From Nitrospirota bacterium (GTDB taxonomy: Bacteria; Nitrospirota; Thermodesulfovibrionia; UBA6902): DNA of 64,000 nt. Where the stretch lies: the NCBI GenBank assembly GCA_016234115.1, contig JACRHD010000024.1, positions 1 to 64,000 of the forward strand, in the 5' to 3' direction. The stretch's first letter is position 1. Every line of letters starts with the position of its first letter. This document shows positions 32,318 to 42,566 of the stretch, in pieces. The notes under the pieces are model-generated. The model was given only the letters and a program-made list of their open reading frames with translations. It searched no databases and was not told the origin of the DNA. The translations under genes and the position numbers were made by a program.

Positions 32318-33174
32318 TAACAGCGGATGCAGTAAAAAAACTCAGAGAACAGACCGGCGCCGGAATGATGGAATGCAAGAAGGCGCTTACCGAGAGCGGC
32401 GGTGATTATGAGAAGTCCGTTGACCTGTTGCGTCAGAAAGGGCTCGCGGCGGCGGCCAAGAAGGCCGGCCGTATCGCTGCCGAAGGCGTTATTGCCCTTC
32501 ACGTCGCCGGGACGACGGGAGTGCTTGTAGAGGTCAACAGCGAGACCGATTTCGTTGCCAAGAATGAAGAATTCCGGAAATTTGCGGGAGACCTTGCCGG
32601 GCTTGTTTCGGCACAGGACCCCGCCGACGTAGAAACTCTTTTAAAACTGCCTCTTGGAAGCTCTGCTGTTGAAGCGAGGCGGCAGGAGCTTATACAGAAG
32701 ATAGGCGAGAACCTGTCGGTCCGCCGCTTTGTCCGGTTCAGTACCGACGGAAAGATCGCTTCATATCTGCATGGCACACGCATTGGGGTCATAGTGGATT
32801 ATGCGGGAGGAGACGAGCAGTTAGGCAAGGACCTCGCCATGCAGGTAGCGGCCTCAAACCCGCTTTATCTGAACCGGGAGTCCATACCTGCCGAAGACCT
32901 CGAAAGGGAGCGCGCTATTTACGAGGCGCAGGTGAAGGAGTCCGGCAAGCCTGCCGGCATCGTCGGCAAGATAGTGGAAGGAAAACTCGAGAAATTTTTC
33001 GGGGACACCTGCCTTGTTGATCAGTTGTTCATCAAGGACCCTGAAGGGAAGCAGAAGGTAAAAGATGTTCTCAAAGGCGCCGTCATCCGCCGTTTTGCCC
33101 GGTTCCAGGTCGGCGAGGGCATAGAGAAGCGGAAGGAGAATTTTGCCGAGGAGGTTGCATCCCAGCTTAAGTAA
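32314..33174 (+). CDS. tsf: Translation elongation factor Ts
   Basis: 286 residues with the N-terminal UBA-like [22 protein letters not shown] and the core motif [14 protein letters not shown]. It recycles EF-Tu by exchanging GDP. It overlaps rpsB by four bases and is followed 15 bases later by pyrH; the family motif [18 protein letters not shown] is complete. Confidence 0.97.
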   Translation: MITADAVKKLREQTGAGMMECKKALTESGGDYEKSVDLLRQKGLAAAAKKAGRIAAEGVIALHVAGTTGVLVEVNSETDFVAKNEEFRKFAGDLAGLVSAQDPADVETLLKLPLGSSAVEARRQELIQKIGENLSVRRFVRFSTDGKIASYLHGTRIGVIVDYAGGDEQLGKDLAMQVAASNPLYLNRESIPAEDLERERAIYEAQVKESGKPAGIVGKIVEGKLEKFFGDTCLVDQLFIKDPEGKQKVKDVLKGAVIRRFARFQVGEGIEKRKENFAEEVASQLK

Positions 33175-33189
33175 AGCTGTCAATACCAT

Positions 33190-33903
33190 ATGGCAAGAAC
33201 AGTGTACAAACGTATATTGCTCAAGTTAAGCGGCGAGGCCCTCATGGGCGGCAAGAATTTCGGGATCGACCATAAGATCGTGCAGTACATATCGCATGAA
33301 CTCAAGGGGCTCTCGAAAACAGGCGTCCAGGTCGCGATCGTGATAGGGGGCGGCAATATATTCCGGGGGCTCGAGGCGAGCGCCGAAGGCATGGAGAGGA
33401 CTTCCGCCGACTATATGGGTATGCTGGCAACCGCGCTGAACGCGCTGGCCCTCCAGAACGCGCTTGAAAGAAACGGGATGCCCACAAGGGTATTATCAGC
33501 CATTGAGATGCGGGAACTGGCCGAGCCTTATATCAGGAGGCGGGCTGTCAGGCATCTTGAAAAAGGGAGGATAGTCATATTCGCGTGCGGCACGGGGAAC
33601 CCTTATTTTACAACTGACACCGCGGCGGCCCTGAGGGCGATGGAGATAGGCGCGGAGATAATCATGAAGGCCACGAAGGTCGACGGCGTCTATACGAGTG
33701 ATCCGATGAAGGATGCGTCCGCGAAGAAATTTTCCGAAATCAGCTACCTGGATGTCCTCAAGAAGGGACTCAAGGTAATGGATTCCACGGCGATATCGCT
33801 TTGTATGGACAACAGGCTTCCGATAATAGTATTCAGCCTGATGAAGAGCGGTAATATCAAAAAAATTCTGGAAGGCAAGAAAATCGGCACGCTGGTCAAA
33901 TAG
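33190..33903 (+). CDS. pyrH: UMP kinase
   Basis: 237 residues of the amino acid kinase fold. [13 protein letters not shown] binds phosphate, [13 protein letters not shown] is the nucleotide loop and [13 protein letters not shown] the base-binding loop. It makes UDP from UMP for pyrimidine nucleotide synthesis. Third gene of the rpsB operon. Confidence 0.97.
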   Translation: MARTVYKRILLKLSGEALMGGKNFGIDHKIVQYISHELKGLSKTGVQVAIVIGGGNIFRGLEASAEGMERTSADYMGMLATALNALALQNALERNGMPTRVLSAIEMRELAEPYIRRRAVRHLEKGRIVIFACGTGNPYFTTDTAAALRAMEIGAEIIMKATKVDGVYTSDPMKDASAKKFSEISYLDVLKKGLKVMDSTAISLCMDNRLPIIVFSLMKSGNIKKILEGKKIGTLVK

Positions 33904-33914
33904 GGGGGGTCATC

Positions 33915-34472
33915 ATGCAGAAAGAGGTAAAGGCAAGACTCGCGGACAGGATGGAGAAAACGGTCGAGGCGCTTAAAAAAGACCTCGGGGGAATCAGGAC
34001 GGGGCGCGCTTCACTGTCTATTTTTGAAGGGCTGCATGTCGATTATTTCGGCACTCCCACGCCGATTAACCATATAGCCACGTTAAGCGTGCCTGAAAGC
34101 AGGCTGATTACTATCCAGCCCTGGGACCCTAAACAGATATCGGATATTGAAAGGGCCATCCAGAAATCCGACCTCGGTTTAAACCCGAGCAATGACGGCA
34201 AGATCATAAGGCTGGCAATCCCGCCTCTGACTGAAGAGCGCAGAAAAGAGATTGTAAAACATGTCCATAAGCGGGGGGAAGAGGCAAAGGTTGCCGTCAG
34301 GAATATCCGGCGCGACAGCAATGAAGAAATGAAAAAACTCGAAAAGGACAAACATGTCAGTGAGGATGATACAAAACGCGCCATCGAGGAGATACAGAAA
34401 ATAACGGATTCATATATAAAGAAGATCGACGAAATTGTTTCACACAAGGAAAAGGAAGTAATGGAAGTTTAA
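33915..34472 (+). CDS. frr: Ribosome recycling factor
   Basis: 185 residues, canonical. [40 protein letters not shown]-like [17 protein letters not shown] and [20 protein letters not shown] are signature segments. It splits post-termination ribosomes with EF-G. Last gene of the rpsB operon, followed by a strong hairpin repeat. Confidence 0.97.
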   Translation: MQKEVKARLADRMEKTVEALKKDLGGIRTGRASLSIFEGLHVDYFGTPTPINHIATLSVPESRLITIQPWDPKQISDIERAIQKSDLGLNPSNDGKIIRLAIPPLTEERRKEIVKHVHKRGEEAKVAVRNIRRDSNEEMKKLEKDKHVSEDDTKRAIEEIQKITDSYIKKIDEIVSHKEKEVMEV

Positions 34473-34479
34473 AAGACAG

Positions 34480-35558
<1,079 letters not shown>

Positions 35559-35568
35559 AAGGTCGATC

Positions 35569-36789
35569 ATGGATAACAGCTATTCGGTTCCCATCAAAGG
35601 TGTCTTAAACAAACTCTCCATCAGGGACATGGAAATCAGCGGCAAGCGGGTCTTCATCCGCGTGGATTTCAACGTGCCGCTGGATGAAAACCTCAACATC
35701 ACCGATGACAGGAGGATCCGTTCGGCGCTTCCGACGATAAATTACGCGATCGATGAAGGCGCGAAGATAATATTGGCTTCTCACCTGGGCAGGCCGAAGG
35801 GAAAACCCGACAAGAGATACAGCCTCGCCTCCGTTGCGAGGAGGCTGCAGCGCCTCATCAAGAAAGAAGTCAAATTCCTGCCCGACTGTACGGGTCCTGA
35901 AACTGAAGCCGCAGTCGCCAAGATGTCGAACGGCGACATCGTGCTCCTTGAAAACCTGAGGTTCCATACTGAGGAGGATAAAAATGACGAGGCGTTCAGC
36001 AGGAAACTTGCGAACCTTGCCGATTACTACGTAAACGACGCCTTTGGAGCGGCCCACAGGAGCCATGCCTCCATTGTAGGCATCACGAAATTCCTTCCCG
36101 CGGCCGCGGGCTTCCTCCTGCAGAAGGAGATTGAATATCTGCAGGGCGTTACGCTTCACCCCGTGCGGCCGTTTGTCGCGATACTCGGCGGGGCAAAGGT
36201 TTCAGGAAAGATAGATGTTATCAAGAACCTCGAAAAGAAGGTGGACAAGGTGATCATCGGCGGAGGAATGGCCTTCACCTTCATGAAGGCGATGGGGTAC
36301 AACGTCGGCGACTCGCTTGTTGAAAACGACATGCTCCCCCTTGCCAATGAGATAAAAGACAGCGTCACGTCGAAGGGGATCAAATTCTACCTCCCCGTGG
36401 ATTGCGTCATCGCCCAGAGCATCGAACCCGGCGCTGAAACAAAACTCGTCACCGCCCAGGAAATCCCTAACGGCTGGAAGGCGGTAGACATCGGCCCCGC
36501 GTCCGTGAAGCTTTTTTCCGAGGCCCTTGAAAGCGCAAAGACGATATTATGGAACGGCCCGATGGGCGTATTTGAAGTCGACGCCTTTTCACGCGGCACC
36601 TTTTCAATAGCGCATGCCGTTGCCGATGCCTATGCCCTTACCATTGTGGGCGGAGGCGATACGGACCTCGCAGTCAGCCGGGCGGGTGTTGCCGAGAGTA
36701 TCTCCTTCATCTCCACCGGCGGCGGGGCCGCGCTTGAGCTCCTTGAAGGCAAAGAACTCCCGGGACTCGTGGCGCTTACGGACAAGTAA
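35569..36789 (+). CDS. pgk: Phosphoglycerate kinase
   Basis: 406 residues. KRVFIRVDFNVPLDE, ILASHLGRPKG, DAFGAAHRSHAS and the nucleotide loop GGGDTDLAVSRAGV are canonical. It transfers phosphate between 1,3-bisphosphoglycerate and ADP. The N-terminus is extended by about 12 residues (MDNSYSVPIKGV) before the usual LNKLSIRD start; no better alternative start is seen. Co-transcribed with gap. Confidence 0.96.
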   Translation: MDNSYSVPIKGVLNKLSIRDMEISGKRVFIRVDFNVPLDENLNITDDRRIRSALPTINYAIDEGAKIILASHLGRPKGKPDKRYSLASVARRLQRLIKKEVKFLPDCTGPETEAAVAKMSNGDIVLLENLRFHTEEDKNDEAFSRKLANLADYYVNDAFGAAHRSHASIVGITKFLPAAAGFLLQKEIEYLQGVTLHPVRPFVAILGGAKVSGKIDVIKNLEKKVDKVIIGGGMAFTFMKAMGYNVGDSLVENDMLPLANEIKDSVTSKGIKFYLPVDCVIAQSIEPGAETKLVTAQEIPNGWKAVDIGPASVKLFSEALESAKTILWNGPMGVFEVDAFSRGTFSIAHAVADAYALTIVGGGDTDLAVSRAGVAESISFISTGGGAALELLEGKELPGLVALTDK

Positions 36790-36844
36790 AAGATCAGAGT
36801 TGTTTCGCGCATTTTTGCTTATGCGCAATTTTTCTGCCTCTGCA

Positions 36845-36875
36845 GGGCGGGTTTAAAACCCGCCCTTTTGTGTTT
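36845..36875 (+). terminator. Rho-independent terminator after pgk
   Basis: GGGCGGGTTTAAAACCCGCCC forms a perfect stem followed by TTTTGTGTTT, 55 bases after the pgk stop codon. Confidence 0.85.
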
Positions 36876-36892
36876 CGGCAGTCCCTCCCGAA

Positions 36893-36958
36893 ACATGTCC
36901 TTCACCCTCTGCCCTTTGCTCTTTGCCCTTTGCTCTTTGCCCTTCGCCCACAACCCTT
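36893..36958. repeat. CCCTTTGCTCTTTG tandem words
   Basis: CTGCCCTTTGCTCTTTGCCCTTTGCTCTTTGCCC contains two and a half near-perfect 14-bp direct repeats. No coding potential. It lies between the pgk terminator and galT. Confidence 0.65.
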
Positions 36959-37053
36959 GACAACGATCCAATTGTATTATAAAAGTACCATAGCGGCGAG
37001 GATGCAACAGCAGACTTGCGCGCGTTTCAAAGTAAATCAGGAGTAACCCGCTC

Positions 37054-37120
37054 GGTCCCCCTTAACTTAAGGGGGAAGGAATAGTTCCCCCTCTTTTGGA
37101 AAGAGGGGGTAGGGGGAGTT
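37054..37120. repeat. Double inverted repeat upstream of galT
   Basis: CCCCCTTAACTTAAGGGGG followed by CCCCCTCTTTTGGAAAGAGGGGG. Same word family as the elements inside the methyltransferase (6889) and DinG (11670) genes. It ends eight bases before galT. Confidence 0.75.
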
Positions 37121-37128
37121 ATTAACAC

Positions 37129-38127
37129 ATGTCCGAATTAAGGCAGGACCCTACAACATTCGACTGGGTGATAATCGCGAAGGAAAGGGCGAAGCGGCCT
37201 CATGAGTTCAGAAAGCATGGGCCCACGAAATCATCCCTGCTTTCGCACAGCGAAGAATGCCCTTTTTGCCCGGGCAATGAAGACAGGACTCCGGGGGCCG
37301 TTGCCGTATATGGGCCTCCTGATAACTGGAAGATCAGGGTCGTCCCCAATAAATTCGCCGCCCTGACCCCTGAGGGCAATACACAGAGAGACGAATGGAA
37401 GATGTTCAGAAAGACCCTCGGCTACGGCAGGCATGAAGTCGTCATCGAGTCGCCTCTTCATAACAAGTGCATCGCTTATATGGAAGACGACCATGTGGAA
37501 CAACTTATCGGGGTTTACAGGGACCGGTATCTGGAATTAAAGAAGGACCCCAATATCAAAGTAATAATCATCTTCAAAAATCACGGCGAGGCAGCCGGCA
37601 CTTCCCTTGAGCACCCCCATACCCAGATTGTGGCGTCGCCCGTGGTCCCTCCTTTTATCAGGAGAAGGTATGAAATCGCCACCCAGCACTTCGACAATAC
37701 CGAGAGATGCCTCTACTGCGACCTGCTGTTTACTGAATTCGAGGCAAAGGAGAGGATAGTCCAGGAGAGCGAATTTTTTGTGGCATTGCATCCCTTCGCC
37801 TCCCGGTCTCCCTTTGAAACATGGATCATGCCCAAGGTCCACAGCTCGTCTTTCGGCAAGATCGCCGCGATTGAGATAGCGGACCTTTCACGCATACTGA
37901 AGGGCATTTTTCTGAAGCTGCATGTCAGTCTTGGAAACCCCGATTATAACCTGATAGTCCATACGGCCCCGGTCGATGATGAGCACAAGACGTATTACCT
38001 TTGGCACATACAGATAATCCCGCGCCTCACGCTCGCAGCGGGGTTTGAATTGGGCTCCGGCATTTTTATCAACACCTCCGTGCCGGAAGAGACCGCGGCT
38101 TTTATGAGAGAGGTGAAGGTACCGTAG
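37129..38127 (+). CDS. galT: Galactose-1-phosphate uridylyltransferase
   Basis: 332 residues. Zinc-binding cysteines in CPFCPGNED, the catalytic HPHTQ (SLEHPHTQIVASP) with the nucleophilic His, and CLYCDLL are present. DHRVVPNK-like IRVVPNKFAAL is at about residue 65. It exchanges UMP between UDP-glucose and galactose-1-phosphate, or acts on a related sugar; this shorter bacterial/archaeal-type form may work as an ADP-type adenylyltransferase. Stands alone before the defence island. A palindrome (38129-38146) after the stop could form a transcript-end hairpin. Confidence 0.92.
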   Translation: MSELRQDPTTFDWVIIAKERAKRPHEFRKHGPTKSSLLSHSEECPFCPGNEDRTPGAVAVYGPPDNWKIRVVPNKFAALTPEGNTQRDEWKMFRKTLGYGRHEVVIESPLHNKCIAYMEDDHVEQLIGVYRDRYLELKKDPNIKVIIIFKNHGEAAGTSLEHPHTQIVASPVVPPFIRRRYEIATQHFDNTERCLYCDLLFTEFEAKERIVQESEFFVALHPFASRSPFETWIMPKVHSSSFGKIAAIEIADLSRILKGIFLKLHVSLGNPDYNLIVHTAPVDDEHKTYYLWHIQIIPRLTLAAGFELGSGIFINTSVPEETAAFMREVKVP

Positions 38128-38128
38128 A

Positions 38129-38146
38129 GGCGTTGCATGCAACGCC
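38129..38146. terminator. 18-bp palindrome after galT
   Basis: GGCGTTGCATGCAACGCC is fully palindromic and begins two bases after the galT stop; no T-run follows, so termination is only a possibility. Confidence 0.4.
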
Positions 38147-38184
38147 CCTGCGACATTCCGGTCGGGTCATATCCTTCAGATATT

Positions 38185-38293
38185 TTTTCATTTCTCCTTT
38201 CCATTTAACTTGTATATAATATTCCATTCCCTGAAAGGCAGGATGCTTTTAGCTGAATGAGAATCTCCCGATCCGAGAAGTCAGATTATTGAG
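38185..38293 (+). repeat. Copy A of duplicated promoter/5'-end module
   Basis: This stretch matches 47734-47841 closely. Shared are TTTCATTTCTCCTTTC, a TATAAT box (38215-38220), ATTCCATTCCCTGAAAGGCAGGATG and then the first codons of the SNF2-helicase gene, here with indels that put a stop after eleven codons (MRISRSEKSDY). The truncated 5' end now supplies GAGGAACG, the ribosome site of the type III restriction gene that follows. Confidence 0.75.
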
Positions 38294-38299
38294 GAACGT

Positions 38300-40744
38300 A
38301 TGAATAATAGATTCTTCGAGCAGCCGATACTCAACTCTCCGTATGAATACCCTGTGCGTCACTGGGAACTCGACGCAAGCGGGCAACCGACGCAAGAAAT
38401 CATTGAGCATCGCCGCCGTGCTGAGTTCATTACGCCGATACCAAAACCCAGAAAACGCAAAGGGGCGGCGACGCAGGAACAGATGGGGCGCTCTTTGCTC
38501 CAGGGACGCGGTGAAGAGCTTCACACTCTGGAAACCGAAGGGCAGATGCTTCAACGAGTAATGCCGGAACTGATGGGCATGAAGAGCATAATGGCGCTTA
38601 ATGACGAAGCGCACCATTGTTACCGTGAAAAGCCCACCCACAGCGACGAGGATGAAGAACTGAAAGGTGACGAAAAGAAAGAAGCTGAGAAGAACAATGA
38701 GGCCGCCCGGCTCTGGATATCCGGCCTTGAAATCGTCAAACGCAAGCTCGGTATCAATCATGTCATTGACCTGTCGGCGACGCCTTTCTTCCTGAGTGGC
38801 TCCGGCTATGCCGAAGGGACACTGTTCCCATGGACCATGAGTGACTTCTCTCTGATGGATGCCATCGAATGCGGTATCGTTAAGCTGCCTCGCGTACCGG
38901 TGGCCGATAATATCCCCGGTAATGAAATGCCGATGTTCCGCAATCTATGGGAACATATCCGTACCAAAATGCCGAAAAAGGGGCGGGGCAAGGCCGATGC
39001 ACTGAACCCGCTTGACCTGCCGCCGCAATTGCAAACAGCACTGGAAGCGCTTTACGGGCATTACGAAAAAACATACAACCTTTGGCAGCAGAGCGGAATT
39101 AAGGTGCCGCCCTGTTTCATCATTGTCTGCAATAACACCTCCACCTCCAAACTGGTGTACGATTATATCTCCGGATTTCAACGGCAGAATAAGGACGGCA
39201 CAAGCCAGCTCGAATTCGGCCGTCTGCCGCTGTTTCGCAATACCGATGAACACGGCAACCCTCATGCCCGTCCTCATACACTGCTCATTGACAGTGAGCA
39301 GCTCGAATCCGGCGAAGCGCTCGATGACAATTTCCGCAGCATGGCCGCTGATGAGATTGAACGCTTCCGCCGCGAGATCGTAGAACGCGGGGGGAAGCTC
39401 GCTGATGAAATGCAACAAGGCAAACAACTCGATGACGTGACTCTTCTCCGCGAGGTTATGAATACAGTGGGCAAGCCCGGCCAGTTGGGTGGAGAGATCC
39501 GTTGTGTCGTCTCTGTCTCTATGCTTACTGAGGGTTGGGATGCCAACACCGTAACTCATGTTCTCGGCGTGCGCGCCTTTGGCACTCAGCTTCTATGCGA
39601 GCAGGTCATTGGCCGTGCCCTGCGCCGCCAGTCCTATGATCTCAACGAGGAAGGCTTGTTCAATGTCGAATATGCCGATGTGCTGGGTATTCCCTTCGAC
39701 TTCACCGCGAAGCCGGTGATAGCGCCGCCGCAGCCTCCACGCGAGACCATTCAAGTCAAGGCTGTTCGTCCTGATCGTGATTCGCTGGAAATCCGCTTTC
39801 CCCGTGTTGCCGGTTATCGTGTCGAACTTCCAGAGGAACGGCTGAGCGCAAAGTTCAACGATGACTCTGTGATGGAGTTGACCCCCATCCTGGTTGGTGC
39901 AACAGAGACCAGAAATTCCGGGATCATTGGTGCATCGGTTGATCTTAACCTCATTCATACCGGCGACATAAGACCCTCACAAGTTGTCTATGAATTGACT
40001 TCACACCTGCTTATGACAAGGTGGCGCGATGCTAACGGAGAACCACAACTGCATCTGTTCGGACAGCTAAAGCGCATAGCCCGGCAATGGCTTGATAACT
40101 ACCTTGTTTGCACGGGGAAAACATATCCGGCCCAGCTTAAATACAAGATGCTGGCCGACATGGCATGCGAGCGTATTATGGCGGGAATTAACAGAGAGCA
40201 TATCGGCGGAAGCCCTATCAAGGCGGTACTCGATTCCTATAATCCCGTTGGCTCTACGCGCCATGTAAATTTTAATACATCGAAAACCGACCGTTGGCAG
40301 ACGGATGCCCGTCGCTGTCACATCAACTGGATTATTCTCGACAGTGATTGGGAGGCCGAGTTCTGCCGCGTGGCAGAGGCGCATCCGAAGGTAAAGTGTT
40401 ACGTCAAGAACCACAACCTCGGTCTGGAAGTGCCGTACCGCTATGGCTCCGAGACGCGCAGATACATTCCTGACTTCGTCGTGCTGGTAAATGACGGTCA
40501 CGGTGAGGACGACCTTTTGCACCTGATCGTCGAGATCAAGGGTTATCGGCGTGAGGATGCCAAAGAGAAGAAGAACACCATGGATGTCTATTGGGTTCCG
40601 GGCGTAAACAACCTCGGCAGCTACGGCCGCTGGGCCTTTGCCGAGTTTACAGAGGTCTATCAAATCGAGTCTGACTTTGCGAAAAAGGTTGAATCCGAGT
40701 TTAATAAGATGATCGAGGTAATTTTATGTCCACCACACGCTTAA
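38300..40744 (+). CDS. Type III restriction-like helicase (Res), lacking the Walker A segment
   Basis: 814 residues. The N-terminal ~60 residues (MNNRFFEQPILNSPYEYPVRHWEL) and the part from about residue 62 on are typical of BPTD_3080-like Res proteins, but they are joined directly. The stretch carrying motif I (GxGKT) between KGAATQEQM and LLQGRGEEL is missing, removed in frame near 38484. The DEAH-like box NDEAHHCY, motif VI VIGRALRRQS and the nuclease-like C-terminal DWEAEF...PDFVV...LIVEIKGYR survive. Family members have about 1,000 residues (from memory). It is probably inactive as an ATPase. It overlaps the next gene by 19 bases. Confidence 0.8.
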   Translation: MNNRFFEQPILNSPYEYPVRHWELDASGQPTQEIIEHRRRAEFITPIPKPRKRKGAATQEQMGRSLLQGRGEELHTLETEGQMLQRVMPELMGMKSIMALNDEAHHCYREKPTHSDEDEELKGDEKKEAEKNNEAARLWISGLEIVKRKLGINHVIDLSATPFFLSGSGYAEGTLFPWTMSDFSLMDAIECGIVKLPRVPVADNIPGNEMPMFRNLWEHIRTKMPKKGRGKADALNPLDLPPQLQTALEALYGHYEKTYNLWQQSGIKVPPCFIIVCNNTSTSKLVYDYISGFQRQNKDGTSQLEFGRLPLFRNTDEHGNPHARPHTLLIDSEQLESGEALDDNFRSMAADEIERFRREIVERGGKLADEMQQGKQLDDVTLLREVMNTVGKPGQLGGEIRCVVSVSMLTEGWDANTVTHVLGVRAFGTQLLCEQVIGRALRRQSYDLNEEGLFNVEYADVLGIPFDFTAKPVIAPPQPPRETIQVKAVRPDRDSLEIRFPRVAGYRVELPEERLSAKFNDDSVMELTPILVGATETRNSGIIGASVDLNLIHTGDIRPSQVVYELTSHLLMTRWRDANGEPQLHLFGQLKRIARQWLDNYLVCTGKTYPAQLKYKMLADMACERIMAGINREHIGGSPIKAVLDSYNPVGSTRHVNFNTSKTDRWQTDARRCHINWIILDSDWEAEFCRVAEAHPKVKCYVKNHNLGLEVPYRYGSETRRYIPDFVVLVNDGHGEDDLLHLIVEIKGYRREDAKEKKNTMDVYWVPGVNNLGSYGRWAFAEFTEVYQIESDFAKKVESEFNKMIEVILCPPHA

Positions 40745-42180
40745 GAATATTTATCAGCAGCGTCCAAAAGGAGTTTGCACAGCAGCGTTTGGATCTGAAG
40801 GCCTTTCTGCTTGGAGATGCCGTTATGCGACGTTTCGTTTCAGAGGTTTTCCTGTTCGAGGAAATTCCAGCCAAAGACCGTCGTGCTGATCAGGTCTATC
40901 TGGAAGAAGTCGAACGTTGCGACATATACCTCGGCATCTTTGGTTATGAATATGGAACCGAAGACCCGCAGGGCTTATCTGCAACGGAACATGAATACAA
41001 CCATGCAACCCGGCTTGGCAAGACCCGGCTGATTTATGTATGGGGATCCGAAGAGAAAAGGCGCGCTGCCAAGATGAAGAAGCTGGTCAGCAAGGCCGGC
41101 AGCGCCCTGGTCCGACGTCGCATTGAAGACGCTAGCGCTCTTACCTCCGAGGTCTATGCCAGCCTTGTGGACTATCTCGATACAAACGGCGTGCTGCGCG
41201 TCCCGCCCTTTGATACCGCTGCTTGTCGCGGAGCAGGACTGAAAGATCTTTCCCGAAAACGCATCGATTGGTTCCTGGAGGCAGCCCGCCGCGAGCGAGG
41301 CTTCCCCCTCAAGTCCAACACCACAACGCAGGCATTGCTCACTCATCTCAACCTTTTTGATGGCGGGAAACCGACCAATGCTGCCATACTGCTGTTTGGT
41401 ACTAACCCCCAGCGCTTTCACCGTACCGCTGAAACCAAGTGCATTCACTGTCACGGCACGGAATACCGTCGTCCCTTTGCCACTATGCAGGTGTACGGCG
41501 GGGACCTCTTTGAACAGGCTGACCTGACGCAGGATTTTATCCTGGGCAAGATCAATCGCGTTATCGGTACCCGTGCCGCGAGTATCACTGCGCCTGCAAC
41601 ATACGAACTTCCCCCTGATGCCGTAGCGGAGGCCATTATCAACGCTATTGCGCACCGCGATTATCACAGCAATGCATCTGTTGAAGTCCGCCTGTTTGTG
41701 GACCGCCTTGAAATCTGGAACCCCGGTATACTGCCCGGTACGCTGACGCTCGATTCTCTGCGTGATGATCATCCGTCGGTACCGAACAATCCCTTAATTG
41801 CCGAGTCGCTCTACCTGACGCGCTACATCGAAAGGGTTGGTTCCGGTACTCAGACGATGATTGAGTTGTGCAGAGAAGCCGGACTGCCGGAACCTCAATT
41901 CGAGCAACGGAGTGGTTCGTTTGTCATTACACTCTGGCGCGACTGGCTGACGCCCGAGGTGCTGGCCGGATACAAGCTTAACGAGAGGCAGATGCAGGCT
42001 GTGGCTGTAGTGAAAAGCAACGGCAGGATCACCAACTCGGGTTATCAGGAAGCGACTGGGACTAGTCGGCCAACAGCTATAAGAGACTTAGCCGAGTTAG
42101 TTGGCAAAGGTGTTTTCTTGCGCATCGGTGAGGCACGAGGGGCTTTTTACGTCGTAGCAAAAAAAACGACTCGGAAATGA
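40726..42180 (+). CDS. DUF4062 / RecG-like HATPase / winged-helix protein (copy A)
   Basis: 484 residues in three parts. Residues 1-140 are a DUF4062 domain, a TIR-like Rossmann fold (RIFISSVQKEFAQQR, CDIYLGIFGYEYG, LSATEHEY). Residues 190-400 are the RecG-like ATP-binding part with HATPase motifs (EAIINAIAHRDY, RLEIWNPG, RVGSGTQ). A C-terminal winged helix ends near residue 484 (RITNSGYQEATGTSRPTAIRDL). A paralogue lies at 51454. Its role in defence is inferred from context. The 3' end runs into AAATGACTC tandem repeats at the stop codon. Confidence 0.85.
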   Translation: MSTTRLRIFISSVQKEFAQQRLDLKAFLLGDAVMRRFVSEVFLFEEIPAKDRRADQVYLEEVERCDIYLGIFGYEYGTEDPQGLSATEHEYNHATRLGKTRLIYVWGSEEKRRAAKMKKLVSKAGSALVRRRIEDASALTSEVYASLVDYLDTNGVLRVPPFDTAACRGAGLKDLSRKRIDWFLEAARRERGFPLKSNTTTQALLTHLNLFDGGKPTNAAILLFGTNPQRFHRTAETKCIHCHGTEYRRPFATMQVYGGDLFEQADLTQDFILGKINRVIGTRAASITAPATYELPPDAVAEAIINAIAHRDYHSNASVEVRLFVDRLEIWNPGILPGTLTLDSLRDDHPSVPNNPLIAESLYLTRYIERVGSGTQTMIELCREAGLPEPQFEQRSGSFVITLWRDWLTPEVLAGYKLNERQMQAVAVVKSNGRITNSGYQEATGTSRPTAIRDLAELVGKGVFLRIGEARGAFYVVAKKTTRK

Positions 42181-42300
42181 CTCAAATGACTCAAACCCCA
42201 GGAAAAAGGAAATGACTCAGAAATGACTCAAATGACTCATCATGCGAAGAGGCAAAGGAAGAATATATACGCCAAATGCGCCACTAATGGCGCCAAACAG
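42175..42300 (+). repeat. Tandem-repeat tail of DUF4062 gene A
   Basis: Five copies of the nonamer AAATGACTC lie at 42175, 42184, 42210, 42221 and 42230, the first one across the stop codon. In the +1 frame they read Asn-Asp-Ser repeats. Further on, TACGCCAAATGCGCCACTAATGGCGCC resembles the tail downstream of the second DUF4062 gene near 53069-53097. The repeats look like a variable C-terminal extension that is now out of frame. Confidence 0.75.
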
Positions 42301-42320
42301 TAAAGAGTGAAAGAAAAATA

Positions 42321-42476
42321 ATGGCAAAAAAGAAAACAAACAAACTGACAGTCGAGACACTAAAGCACGAAGAGGCGAGTCGCAAGAATATCCCTACCGC
42401 CGAACATCAGTCTGTCATGCACGATGCTGAGAAGAATCCAATCCGTGTGGCTTATGAACGGCGCAACCGCGACTGA
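42321..42476 (+). pseudogene. 5' stub of type III Mod DNA methyltransferase
   Basis: 51 codons starting MAKKKTNKLTVETLKHEEASRKNIPTAEHQ... From memory this matches the start of the large methyltransferase that partners BPTD_3080-like Res proteins, ending at AYERRNRD where the normal protein continues for several hundred residues. The frame then stops. The catalytic domain is absent, so the type III methyltransferase has been lost, together with the Walker A part of Res. Confidence 0.7.
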
Positions 42477-42566
42477 TTTAAGACGGAGTTGAAATACGCG
42501 ACTTAAATAAGGTTGCCCCGCCCGCTTGTCAAAGCGACCTGAAAATGAGATGATTATATTGTCCGG

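Noticed and set aside
35605-36159. 184-codon frame opposite pgk
   Set aside because: Antisense shadow of a well-recognised gene.
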